A model generated the notes under the pieces. The model made no database searches. It was given only the letters and a program-made list of their open reading frames with translations, and was not told the DNA's origin. From assembly GCA_014649555.1 (NCBI GenBank), contig BMTG01000008.1, forward strand, positions 248,001 to 312,000: 64,000 nt of DNA, given 5' to 3'. Positions 11,142-19,349 of this stretch are shown here, in pieces. A program made the position numbers and the translations under genes. The DNA is from Streptomyces globisporus (GTDB lineage: Bacteria > Actinomycetota > Actinomycetes > Streptomycetales > Streptomycetaceae). Position 1 is the stretch's first letter; each line of letters starts with the position of its first letter.

Positions 11142-12682
11142 TCAGCACCGAGAAGAACCCGGACACCACGGAGGCGGTACGCCGCCCTGGGCGGTGGATC
11201 GCGCTCGCCGTCCTCGTCCTTGCCGTGCTGCTGGTGGCCGTGGACGCCACCGTCCTCGGTCTCGCCACCCCGTTCCTCAGCGAGGACCTGGAGCCCACCG
11301 GGACCCAGCTGCTCTGGATCGGTGACGTCTACTCCTTCGTCATCGCCGGCCTGCTCGTCTCGATGGGCAGCCTCGGCGACCGCATCGGACGCAAGAAGCT
11401 GCTGCTGGTCGGGGCCGTGGCGTTCGGCGCGGTCTCCGTGCTCAACGCGTACGCGACCACGCCCGAGATGATGATCGTGGCCCGGGCGCTCCTCGGTGTC
11501 GCGGGCGCCACCCTGATGCCGTCCACGCTCGCCCTGATCCGCAACCTCTTCCACGACCCGCGCGAGCGCAGCCTCGCCATCGGGATCTGGGGCGCCATGG
11601 CCTCGGCTGGTGCGGCCGTCGGCCCGGTCGTCGGCGGATTCCTGCTGGAACACTTCTGGTGGGGCTCGGTCTTCCTCATCAACCTGCCCGTGATGGCCGT
11701 CCTCGTGGTCGTCGGCATCAAGCTGATCCCCGAGTCCAAGAACCCGGCCCCCGGCCCGTGGGACATGCTCAGCGTCGGGCTCTCCCTGGTCGGCATGATC
11801 GGTGTCGTGTACGCCATCAAGGAGACGGCCTCGCACGGAGCGAGCTGGGACTCGGCCCTGGCCGCCGTCGTCGGCGTCGGCGCGCTGACCTGGTTCGTCC
11901 GCAGGCAACTGCGGCTGCCCGCGCCCCTGCTGGACATGCGGCTCTTCCACCACCGGGGCTTCTCCGGCGCGGTCCTCGCCGACCTGCTGACCATCCTCGG
12001 CCTCTCCGGCCTCGTCTTCTTCCTCTCCCAGTTCCTGCAACTGGTGCAGGGCCGCGGGCCGCTGGAGGCCGGGCTCGCCGAACTGCCCGCCGCGATCGGC
12101 GCGGTGACCGCCGGTCTGCTGGCCGGATTCGCCGCCCGCCGCTTCTCGGTCCGCTCCGTCGTCTCGGGCGGCCTGGCCGCGGTCGGTCTGGCCCTGGGCA
12201 GTGTGACCCTGCTCGACCAGCACACCGGCTACCCGCTGCTCGGCGCCATGCTGCTGGTCGTCGGCGTCGGCGCGGGCTTCGCCTTCACCGTCACCGCCGA
12301 CGTGATCCTCTCCAGCGTCCCGAAGGAGCAGGCGGGCTCCGCGTCCGCCGTCTCCGAGACCGCGTACGAACTGGGCGCTGCCCTCGGTATCGCTCTGCTC
12401 GGCTCCATCGTCACCGGTGTCTACCGGGGCTTCCCGACCCCGGCCGGCATCCCCGCCGACGTCGAGTCGGCCGCCCACGAGTCCCTGGGCGGTGCGGTCG
12501 AATCGGCCGCGGCGCTGCCCGCCGCCCAGGCGGGGCCGCTGGTCTCGGCGGCCCAGGAGGCGTTCGTCGACGGACTGCGGTCGGCCGCGGGCGTGGGCGC
12601 GGCGGTCCTGCTGGCGGCGGCCGTCGCCGCCTGGTTCCTGCTCCGGGGCCAGAAGCTCGAGGACGGCGTCGAGCACCCGTAG
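11138..12682 (+). CDS. MFS multidrug exporter, DHA2 (14-helix) type
   Basis: 514 residues and about 14 hydrophobic segments, the size of the QacA/EmrB-type DHA2 drug:proton antiporters. Motif A is GSLGDRIGRKKLLL (about 80-95), and the membrane-embedded acidic residue in VAVDATVLGLATP is motif D1-like. An extra long hydrophilic stretch near the C-terminus precedes the last helix. It starts inside the tetR stop codon and ends at a strong bidirectional terminator. The substrate is unknown; proximity to helR and the RAE-like element makes a rifamycin-type compound worth considering, but that is inference. Confidence 0.9.
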   Translation: MISTEKNPDTTEAVRRPGRWIALAVLVLAVLLVAVDATVLGLATPFLSEDLEPTGTQLLWIGDVYSFVIAGLLVSMGSLGDRIGRKKLLLVGAVAFGAVSVLNAYATTPEMMIVARALLGVAGATLMPSTLALIRNLFHDPRERSLAIGIWGAMASAGAAVGPVVGGFLLEHFWWGSVFLINLPVMAVLVVVGIKLIPESKNPAPGPWDMLSVGLSLVGMIGVVYAIKETASHGASWDSALAAVVGVGALTWFVRRQLRLPAPLLDMRLFHHRGFSGAVLADLLTILGLSGLVFFLSQFLQLVQGRGPLEAGLAELPAAIGAVTAGLLAGFAARRFSVRSVVSGGLAAVGLALGSVTLLDQHTGYPLLGAMLLVVGVGAGFAFTVTADVILSSVPKEQAGSASAVSETAYELGAALGIALLGSIVTGVYRGFPTPAGIPADVESAAHESLGGAVESAAALPAAQAGPLVSAAQEAFVDGLRSAAGVGAAVLLAAAVAAWFLLRGQKLEDGVEHP

Positions 12683-12685
12683 GCC

Positions 12686-12736
12686 GTACGACGAAGGGCC
12701 CGCACCCCGGAGTGGGGTGCGGGCCCTTCGTCGTAC
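12686..12736. terminator. Strong bidirectional terminator
   Basis: A perfect 23-bp stem (12686-12708 with 12714-12736, arms starting GTACGACGAAGGG) with a five-base loop between the converging MFS and plsC genes. It is the longest perfect hairpin in the window and should act in both directions. Confidence 0.9.
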
Positions 12737-12751
12737 GGGCGGCCCGGGGAA

Positions 12752-13423
12752 TCAGGCCGCCTTCGCCTTCGTCGCGTACATGTCCACGTACTCCTGGCCG
12801 GACAGCCGCATCACCTCGGCCATCACCGAGTCCGTCACCGCCCGCAGCACATAGCGGTCGCGGTCCATGCCCTCGTACCGGGAGAACTCCATCGGCTCAC
12901 CGAAGCGGACCGTGACCTTGCCCGGCCGGGGCAGACCCGCGCCGCCCGGCTGCAGCTTGTCCGTCCCGATCATCGCGAACGGGATCACCGGCGCGCCCGT
13001 CATCAGCGTCAGCCGCGCGATGCCCGTACGGCCCCGGTAGAGCCGGCCGTCGGGGGAGCGGGTGCCCTCGGGATAGATCGCGAAGGCCTGCCCCTCCTCC
13101 AGCACCCGGCGGCCCGTCATCAGCGCCGCGACCCCGCCCCGGCCACCGTCCCGGTCCACCGGGATCATGCCGCAGCCGGTGAAGAACCAGGCCATCAGAC
13201 GGCCCTTGAGACCCTTGCCCGTGACGTACTCGTCCTTGCCGATGTAGAACACCGGCCGGTCGACACAGATCGGCATGACCATCGAGTCGATGAACGTCAG
13301 GTGGTTGCCCGCGAGGATCACCGGACCGGTCCCGGGAATGTTCTCGGCGCCCTCCACCTGGGGGCGGAACATCAGGCGCAGAATCGGTCCGAGCACTGCC
13401 TTGATGACCGTGAGACGGGACAA
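12752..13423 (-). CDS. plsC: 1-acyl-sn-glycerol-3-phosphate acyltransferase (PlsC family)
   Basis: 223 residues from TTG 13423, chosen because GGAGGA lies five bases ahead; a GTG at 13582 would add 53 low-complexity residues. The acyltransferase HX4D box NHLTFID has His41 and Asp46, and EGTR at 119-122 is the glycerol-phosphate-binding motif. It makes phosphatidic acid from lysophosphatidate at the membrane. A hydrophobic N-terminal stretch (VIKAVLGPILRLMF) could be a membrane anchor. It diverges from the glycerophosphodiesterase gene, so both neighbours handle phospholipid or its breakdown products. Confidence 0.9.
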   Translation of the reverse strand: MSRLTVIKAVLGPILRLMFRPQVEGAENIPGTGPVILAGNHLTFIDSMVMPICVDRPVFYIGKDEYVTGKGLKGRLMAWFFTGCGMIPVDRDGGRGGVAALMTGRRVLEEGQAFAIYPEGTRSPDGRLYRGRTGIARLTLMTGAPVIPFAMIGTDKLQPGGAGLPRPGKVTVRFGEPMEFSRYEGMDRDRYVLRAVTDSVMAEVMRLSGQEYVDMYATKAKAA

Positions 13424-13686
13424 CGGTTCCTCCGGTGTCGTGGCCGGGCCGGCCGCGAGGGAACGGGTCCCACGGGCGGTGGCCGGTGCCGACGGATGAT
13501 GGTCGGTGCAGGTGAGGACGATACTCGCGGGTATGCGCTGATCGCACATCGGGTTCACGGAGCGGATACGCGGTGTTGACATGTGTTTCCGCCACGTTGG
13601 CCGAAGGTCCGTCCTCAGTTACGTCTGCCAGCCTACGATCGGGCCTCGCTCGACCGGTCCTGGACATCACCAAGCGAGGAGCAATC
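13424..13686. other. Divergent intergenic region, plsC/glpQ
   Basis: 263 bases between plsC (left) and the phosphodiesterase (right). It holds the plsC GGAGGA site (13424-13434) and GAGGAG at 13676-13681 for the right-hand gene. GGTTCAC at 13557-13564 resembles one PHO-box unit, but no clear adjacent repeat follows. Confidence 0.6.
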
Positions 13687-14847
13687 ATGACGGAGCGTGC
13701 GCGGAAGACCCCCGGCCGGCGGACCCTTCTGGGCGCCGCGGTCCTCGGGACCGCGGGCCTCGGCCTGCCCGCCGCCGCACAGGCCGCCGAGCGGGGCCGC
13801 GGCCACGGCGCGGGCGGCCACGGGTCGCTGCGCGATCTGCCCGTACCGACGGTGATCGGCCACCGCGGGGCCAGCGGCTACCGCCCCGAGCACACCCTCG
13901 GCTCCTACCAGCTGGCCCTGGACATGGGCGCGCACATCGTCGAGCAGGACCTGGTGCCGACCAAGGACGGCCATCTCGTCTGCCGTCACGAGAACGACAT
14001 CACCGGCACCACCGACGTCGCCGACCACCCCGAGTTCGCCGGCCGCAAGGCCACCAAGAGCATCGACGGCGTCTCCTACACCGGCTGGTTCACCGAGGAC
14101 TTCACCCTCGCCGAGCTCAAGACCCTGCGCGCCAAGGAGCGCATCCCGGGCAACCGTCCCGACAACACCCTCTACAACGGCCGCTGGACGATCCCCACCT
14201 TCGAGGAGGTCCTGCGCTGGGCCGAGAGGGAGGGCCGCAAGCGCGGTGCGCCCGTCTGGCTGTACGTCGAGACCAAGCACCCCACCTACTTCCGCAAGCT
14301 CGGCCTCGGCCTGGAGGAGCCGCTCGCGCGGCTGCTGCGCCGGTACGGCCGGGACCGCAAGAACTCCGCGCTCATCCTCCAGTCCTTCGAGCCCGGCTCG
14401 GTCCAGCGCCTCGCCCGGCTCGTCGACACCCCGCGCATCGTCCTGCTGTCCGGCCCCAAGGAGCGCCCCTGGGACATCGTCGAGTCGGGCGACCCGCGCA
14501 CGGTCGCCGATCTGGTGAAGCCCGCCGGACTGAAGTGGATGGCCTCCTTCGCCCAGGGCATCGGCCCCACCCTCGACCTGGTCATCCCCAAGGACGCCTC
14601 GGGGCGGCTCACCACCCCGACCACCCTGGTACGGGACGCGCACGCCAAGGGCCTGCTGCTCCACCCGTACACCCTGCGCAACGAGAACAGCTTCCTGCCC
14701 GCCGACTTCCGGCGCGGCACCGACCTCAACGCCTACGGGGACGTGTTCGGCGCCTGCGCGGCCTACTTCGCCACCGGCATCGACGGCATCTTCGCCGACC
14801 ACCCGGACACGGCGCTGCTCGCCGCGGCGGACCACGCGGATCGCTGA
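13687..14847 (+). CDS. glpQ: Secreted glycerophosphodiester phosphodiesterase
   Basis: 386 residues from ATG 13687 with GAGGAG ahead. The N-terminus is a Tat-type signal (GRRTLLGAAVLGTAGLG, with AAAQA-type cleavage region near residue 33). GDPD catalytic motifs follow: HRGASGYRPEHT (His59, Arg60, Glu68), EQDLVPTKDGHLVCRHEND (Glu86, Asp88, His101) and YVETKHP. It hydrolyses glycerophosphodiesters outside the cell to glycerol-3-phosphate, often for phosphate scavenging. Length and motif order fit GlpQ-type rather than GlpQ2 enzymes. Confidence 0.92.
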   Translation: MTERARKTPGRRTLLGAAVLGTAGLGLPAAAQAAERGRGHGAGGHGSLRDLPVPTVIGHRGASGYRPEHTLGSYQLALDMGAHIVEQDLVPTKDGHLVCRHENDITGTTDVADHPEFAGRKATKSIDGVSYTGWFTEDFTLAELKTLRAKERIPGNRPDNTLYNGRWTIPTFEEVLRWAEREGRKRGAPVWLYVETKHPTYFRKLGLGLEEPLARLLRRYGRDRKNSALILQSFEPGSVQRLARLVDTPRIVLLSGPKERPWDIVESGDPRTVADLVKPAGLKWMASFAQGIGPTLDLVIPKDASGRLTTPTTLVRDAHAKGLLLHPYTLRNENSFLPADFRRGTDLNAYGDVFGACAAYFATGIDGIFADHPDTALLAAADHADR

Positions 14848-14968
14848 CGACGCGGCGCGCCTGGCGCGGGCGAGGCGCGCCGTCAGCGATCAGCCCCCGC
14901 ATGCCCCGGTCGGGTGGTGCGGCGCGACCGGAGCAACCGGCCGCCCCCACCGGCACGTCCGCCGGGGC

Positions 14969-15514
14969 ATGACGCTTCTCGATCATGACCTCGACCCTGG
15001 CCCCTCCACCGCCCTCGTCGTCCGCACCCTGCAACCCCTGGTGCGCGCGGAGGCGAGGGCGGAGGCCCCGGCCGCCGGGGTCGAACCCGCCGACCTCGAA
15101 CAGAGCGTCTGGGTGCGGCTGCTGGAGCGCCCGGCCGCCGCCGGACCGCCCGCCGACGCCGCCCGCTGGGTCCGCGACACCGTACGGGCCGAGGCCCGCC
15201 GCGGCCGCCGCACGGTCCGGCGCGAACGCCCGTACGCCGGAACGGAACCCGTCGCCGGGCCGGCCGACTGCCCGGAGCGCGCCGCGCTCGGGGCCGCCGA
15301 ACGCCGGGCGCTGCGCTCCGCGATGGCCCGGCTGCCCGGCCGCTGCCCCCGGCTGCTGGAGGCATTACTGGACCCCGGCGACCCGACCTACCGGGAAATC
15401 GCAGGGGAGTTGGGTATGTCACAGGGGAGTTTGGGTCCGGTCCGTTCCCGTTGCCTTGGATGTCTGCGCAGAATGCTGGCTGCGGAGGTTGTCGCCCCAT
15501 CCGTGCGGGGATAG
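14969..15514 (+). CDS. Sigma-70-like (ECF-type) regulator
   Basis: 181 residues. The C-terminal third, DPTYREIAGELGMSQGSLG followed by a basic helix, is a sigma region 4 helix-turn-helix; the middle (EQSVWVRLLERP, RDTVRAEARR) resembles region 2. It is short and Arg/Ala-rich, close to actinobacterial ECF-like sigma proteins that have diverged from typical -10 recognition. No anti-sigma factor is adjacent. It may be a genuine ECF sigma factor or a sigma-like DNA-binding protein. Confidence 0.65.
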   Translation: MTLLDHDLDPGPSTALVVRTLQPLVRAEARAEAPAAGVEPADLEQSVWVRLLERPAAAGPPADAARWVRDTVRAEARRGRRTVRRERPYAGTEPVAGPADCPERAALGAAERRALRSAMARLPGRCPRLLEALLDPGDPTYREIAGELGMSQGSLGPVRSRCLGCLRRMLAAEVVAPSVRG

Positions 15515-15560
15515 GGAGCGGTAGGCAACCGGCGGACAGGTGAGCGGGAGGCGTGCACAC

Positions 15561-16064
15561 ATGGGCATGAGCGTGACCATCTCGGCGGCGACGGCACAGG
15601 ACGTCGAGCAGATCTTCAGACTTCAGTACCTCTGCTTCCAGCGCGAGGCGGAGCTGTACGACAACTACCGGATCGACCCGCTCGTCCAGACCCTCGACTC
15701 ACTGCGCGCCGAAGTCGCCGACGACCTGGTGTTCGTGGCCCGGCTCGGGGACGAAGTCGTCGGCTCGGTCCGAGGATTCACCGACCCCGACGGCACGGGC
15801 CTGATCGGGAAGCTCTGCGTCCACCCCCGGCTCCAGGGCCACGGCCTCGGCGCCCGGCTGCTGCTGGCCGCCGAATCGGCACTGACCGCCGAGCGGGCGG
15901 CGACCCGCTACCGCCTGCACAGCGGCCACCGCAGCGAGAGCAATCTGCGGCTCTACCGGAAGGCCGGATACGCCCGGGTGGGCGCCGTCACCGGAGCCGA
16001 CGGCGTACAGCTGATCCTGCTGGAGAAGGACGCCACCGACCGGGACTTCGTGGCCAGCGCCTGA
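15561..16064 (+). CDS. GNAT-family N-acetyltransferase
   Basis: 167 residues from ATG 15561 with GGGAGG (15546-15551) nine bases ahead; a GTG at 15540 is less likely. The acetyl-CoA-binding motif A reads GKLCVHPRLQGHGLGARLL (about 83-101), with NLRLYRKAGY as the motif B end. Substrate cannot be inferred; its neighbours give no clue. Confidence 0.88.
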   Translation: MGMSVTISAATAQDVEQIFRLQYLCFQREAELYDNYRIDPLVQTLDSLRAEVADDLVFVARLGDEVVGSVRGFTDPDGTGLIGKLCVHPRLQGHGLGARLLLAAESALTAERAATRYRLHSGHRSESNLRLYRKAGYARVGAVTGADGVQLILLEKDATDRDFVASA

Positions 16065-16113
16065 GCGGACGCCGCGCGAGGTCGGGCGGAACGGGCCGGG
16101 CGGAGCCCCGGGC

Positions 16114-16554
16114 TCAGACCGCCACCGTCTTCGCGCGGCGCAGCCAGATCATCCCGGTGACCGGCAGGATCACCGGGATGAAGAGGTAGCCCATCCCGAA
16201 GTCCGACCACACCGTGGCGTCCGGGAACGCGGCCGGCTCGGCCAGCGTCCACGCGCCGACGACCAGCACGCCCAGCAGCTCCGCCGCGCAGCACACCAGC
16301 GCCGCCCTGCGGGCCTTCTCCCCGCCGCGCACCAGCGAGTACGTGATGAAGCCGTACACCACGGCCGCGACGGCCGAGAGCACGTACGCCAGTGGCGCCC
16401 GGTCGAAGTCCATGATCATCTGGACGATCGAGCGTGAGGCCGCCGCGACCGTGAACACCCCGTAGAACCAGACCAGGACCCGGCCGGGACCGGTGCCCAG
16501 CTCGAAGGCCGGCTTCGGGGCCGTGGCCACCTCGGGGCGGTCGGTGTCGCTCAC
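16114..16554 (-). CDS. Membrane protein, four predicted helices
   Basis: 146 residues from GTG 16554, which sits immediately after the upstream gene's stop; ATG 16575 is an alternative giving a 20-base overlap. Four hydrophobic stretches (VLVWFYGVFTVAAA, PLAYVLSAVAAVVYGFI, ALVCCAAELLGVLVVGAW, GYLFIPVILPVTGMIW) are followed by a short basic tail. No functional motif is recognised. It is translationally coupled to the membrane-protein gene before it on the minus strand. Confidence 0.7.
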   Translation of the reverse strand: MSDTDRPEVATAPKPAFELGTGPGRVLVWFYGVFTVAAASRSIVQMIMDFDRAPLAYVLSAVAAVVYGFITYSLVRGGEKARRAALVCCAAELLGVLVVGAWTLAEPAAFPDATVWSDFGMGYLFIPVILPVTGMIWLRRAKTVAV

Positions 16555-16555
16555 G

Positions 16556-16915
16556 TCAGTTTCCCCAGATGTCATAGAGCCGGACCTCCAGAACCGCCAG
16601 CACGACCGCGCCCGCCGCCACCGTGACCGAGCCCCAGCGGGTCCGCTCGGTCAGCGACAGGAAGCCGGCCGCGGGTACCGCGGCGAACGAGCCGATCAGA
16701 TAGGCGATGAACACCGCCATGCCCTGCTCCGGCCGCTCCCCGCGCGCGAGCTGTACGACGCCCACCACCAACTGGGCCAGCGCCAGCACGGAGACGACCG
16801 CCATCCCGATGAAATGCCAGTCCTTCGTCGGCTGGTCCCGGTAGGCGGCGTGTCCGCACCAGGCGGCGAGGGCGAGCGCGGTCACGGCGACCGCGACCGT
16901 CAGGGCGTCAAGCAT
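16556..16915 (-). CDS. Membrane protein, function unknown
   Basis: 119 residues, almost all hydrophobic, with about four transmembrane segments starting MLDALTVAVAVTALALAAWC. It is cotranscribed with and overlaps or abuts the 16114-16554 membrane-protein gene, and the pair looks like a two-subunit or co-functional membrane unit. No recognised family. Confidence 0.7.
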   Translation of the reverse strand: MLDALTVAVAVTALALAAWCGHAAYRDQPTKDWHFIGMAVVSVLALAQLVVGVVQLARGERPEQGMAVFIAYLIGSFAAVPAAGFLSLTERTRWGSVTVAAGAVVLAVLEVRLYDIWGN

Positions 16916-17212
16916 GAGTCGAGGGTATTACGGACGGAACGCCCGCCCGCGTGCGGCCCCGGCCGCCGCGCGGGCGGCTGCCGCCCCGGCCGCGCGAGGG
17001 TGGCCTTGACCACAACCGGCGGTCAGGGTTCCGCTCCCCGAGGCGGCAGGCGTCACCGGACGCACCTCCGAATCATGCCCGTCATCGCAGGTCACAGCCG
17101 TATGCGCCGAGCCGGGCGACTGAACCGGAAGGCGAGCGTCCGACCATCCAGCACTGTCCGATATGCGGACAGCCGGGATCACGGCGACCTCACGTCTGTT
17201 TTACTTGGGCCC
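16916..17212. other. Divergent intergenic region before the metNIQ leader
   Basis: 297 bases with no gene. It contains the 19-bp palindrome at 17154-17172 and, just before the leader peptide, TTTACT at 17200-17205 as a possible -10. No riboswitch consensus was recognised. Confidence 0.5.
17154..17172 (+). promoter_or_regulatory. 19-bp palindromic operator candidate upstream of metNIQ
   Basis: CTGTCCGATATGCGGACAG is a perfect 7-5-7 inverted repeat about 40 bases before the leader peptide start. Its size fits a dimeric regulator (TetR-, Rrf2- or GntR-like). I do not recognise the regulator. Confidence 0.45.
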
Positions 17213-17299
17213 ATGACCACGACGAGCAGCCGCACCCTTGCGACCGAGGCGATCAGCACGCCCGGTGCTCGTTGTATGTGTCGAATGCGCGCCTTCTGA
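17213..17299 (+). CDS. Putative Cys/Met leader peptide of metNIQ
   Basis: A 28-residue ATG frame ending ARCMCRMRAF. It carries two Cys, three Met (including the start) and four Arg, and uses TGT twice plus CGT and CGA, codons rarely chosen by Streptomyces genes. TTTACT seven bases upstream would make it leaderless. It ends 220 bases before metN. Cysteine-containing upstream peptides that control sulphur genes by ribosome stalling are known in actinobacteria, and the Cys-Met-Cys cluster fits a methionine transporter. A short hairpin (17316-17333) follows; no clear terminator/antiterminator pair was drawn by eye. Confidence 0.5.
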   Translation: MTTTSSRTLATEAISTPGARCMCRMRAF

Positions 17300-17519
17300 G
17301 GGCCCCCGCCTGAGCCTCGCGCCCCGAAGCGAGACCCGAGCCTGTGCCGTTCGCAGTCCCTGGAACGAGCCCACCCGCGCATGCGCTGACCCCCGGCCGA
17401 TCGCCGCCCGAAGCCATGCCGAGACGTGACCCGGCCCACCAGCCCGAACAGTCTCCTCGACGAATGCCCCGTGCCCGGCGGACACCGCGCCGCGCACTCG
17501 ACAGTGACGGAAACCCCCT

Positions 17520-18599
17520 GTGATCACCACGACGGGCCTCACGAAGGTCTACCAGTCGCGCGACCGTGAGGTCACCGCACTCGACGGCGTCGACCTGCAC
17601 GTCCGCGAAGGCGAGGTGTACGGCGTCATCGGACAGAGCGGCGCCGGCAAGTCCTCCCTCATCCGCTGCGTCAACCTCCTGGAACGCCCCACCTCCGGAA
17701 CCGTGACGGTGGCCGGCCAGGACCTCACCGCCCTCGCCGGCCGCGGCCGGCGGGCGAGCGCCGAGCTGCGCCGGGCGCGCACCCGCATCGGCATGGTCTT
17801 CCAGCACTTCAACCTGCTGGACTCCCGCACCGTCCTCGACAACATCGAACTGCCGCTGGAGATCCTCGGCGTCTCCGGCCAGGCGCGCACCCGCAAGGCC
17901 AAGGAGCTGCTCGACCTGGTCGGCCTCGCCGACAAGGCGAAGTCCTACCCCGGACAGCTCTCCGGCGGCCAGAAGCAGCGCGTGGGCATTGCCCGCGCCC
18001 TCGCGGGCGACCCCCAGGTGCTGCTCTCCGACGAGGCGACCTCCGCGCTCGATCCGGAGACCACCCGCTCCATCCTCCAGCTGCTGCGCGACCTCAACCA
18101 GCAGCTCGGCCTCACCGTCCTGCTCATCACCCACGAGATGGACGTCGTCAAGACCATCTGCGACTCCGCGGCGCTCATGCAGCGCGGCAGGATCGTCGAG
18201 TCCGGGACCGTCGGCGAACTCCTCGCCACCCCCGGCTCCGAACTGGCCCAGGAGCTGTTCCCGGTCGGCGGCACCGCCTCCGGCCCGGACCGCACGGTCG
18301 TCGACGTCACCTTCCAGGGGGAGTCGGCCTCCCAGCCGGTCATCTCCCAGCTCTCGCGGACGTACAACATCGACATCTCGATCCTCGGCGCCGCGATGGA
18401 CACCGTCGGCGGCAAGCAGATCGGCCGGATGCGCATCGAACTGCCCGGCCGGTTCGAGGAGAACGTCGTCCCCATCGGCTTCCTGCGCGAACAGGGCCTC
18501 CAGGCCGAGGTCGTCGACGGCGAGAGCGCCGCGACCGCCGCCGCCCCCGTCGTACCGGAGCAGACGCCCGCCGCGATCACCAAGGAGGTCGTCAAGTGA
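17520..18599 (+). CDS. metN: Methionine ABC transporter ATP-binding protein
   Basis: 359 residues from GTG 17520. It is the ATPase of the MetNIQ D/L-methionine importer. Walker A is GQSGAGKS at 38-45, the ABC signature LSGGQ at 147-151, Walker B VLLSDEA at about 167-173, and a switch His follows in LITHEMD. A C-terminal regulatory NIL domain (about 260-335) is present; in other MetN proteins this binds methionine and inhibits transport when internal methionine is high. The stop overlaps metI (GTGA), so the proteins are coupled. Confidence 0.95.
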   Translation: MITTTGLTKVYQSRDREVTALDGVDLHVREGEVYGVIGQSGAGKSSLIRCVNLLERPTSGTVTVAGQDLTALAGRGRRASAELRRARTRIGMVFQHFNLLDSRTVLDNIELPLEILGVSGQARTRKAKELLDLVGLADKAKSYPGQLSGGQKQRVGIARALAGDPQVLLSDEATSALDPETTRSILQLLRDLNQQLGLTVLLITHEMDVVKTICDSAALMQRGRIVESGTVGELLATPGSELAQELFPVGGTASGPDRTVVDVTFQGESASQPVISQLSRTYNIDISILGAAMDTVGGKQIGRMRIELPGRFEENVVPIGFLREQGLQAEVVDGESAATAAAPVVPEQTPAAITKEVVK

Positions 18600-19267
18600 C
18601 CTGGTCCGAAATGCAGCCCCTGCTGACCCAGGGCACCTACGACACCCTCTACATGGTGCTGTGGTCCGCCCTGGTCACCGTTGTCGGCGGACTGCCGCTC
18701 GGCGTTCTGCTGGTCCTCACCGACAAGGGCGGACTGCTTCAGAACACCGTGGTGAACAAGGTCATCGGCGTGATCGTGAACATCGGCCGCTCGCTGCCGT
18801 TCATCATCCTGCTGATCGCCCTGATCCCCTTCACCACCTGGGTCGTCGGCACCTTCATCGGCCCCACCGCGATGATCGTGCCGCTCGCCGTCGGCGCCAT
18901 CCCGTTCTTCGCCCGGCTCGTCGAGACGGCGATCCGCGAGGTCGACCACGGGCTCGTCGAAGCGGTCCAGTCGATGGGCGGCTCCATCCCCACGATCGTC
19001 CGCAAGGTGCTCCTCCCGCAGGCCCTGCCCTCGCTCGTCTCGGGCGTCACCACCACCCTCATCGTGCTCATCGGCTACTCCGCGATGGCCGGTGCGGTCG
19101 GCGGCGAAGGGCTCGGCTCCAAGGCCGTCACCTACGGATTCCAGCGCTTCGACAACCAGTTCATGCTGATCACCGTCGCGCTGCTGATCGTCATCGTCAC
19201 CGTGATCCAGCTGATCGGCGACCTCACCGTCCGGCTGCTGGCCCGCCGCGGCCGCACCGCCTCCTGA
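18596..19267 (+). CDS. metI: Methionine ABC transporter permease
   Basis: 223 residues, GTG overlapping the metN stop. It has five predicted transmembrane helices and the EAA loop (EAVQSMGGSIPTIVRKVLLP, about residues 120-140) that contacts MetN. Length is usual for MetI. Confidence 0.95.
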   Translation: MTWSEMQPLLTQGTYDTLYMVLWSALVTVVGGLPLGVLLVLTDKGGLLQNTVVNKVIGVIVNIGRSLPFIILLIALIPFTTWVVGTFIGPTAMIVPLAVGAIPFFARLVETAIREVDHGLVEAVQSMGGSIPTIVRKVLLPQALPSLVSGVTTTLIVLIGYSAMAGAVGGEGLGSKAVTYGFQRFDNQFMLITVALLIVIVTVIQLIGDLTVRLLARRGRTAS

Positions 19268-19349
19268 GGCCCGCCCCCCAGAACTTTCCGTCCCCACCGA
19301 GCCCGAACTCCTTGTCCGGGCGCACCACCACAAGAAAGAGGCACTTTTC

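Noticed and set aside
13557..13580. PHO box before the glycerophosphodiesterase
   Set aside because: Only one GGTTCAC-like unit; a second aligned repeat is not convincing.
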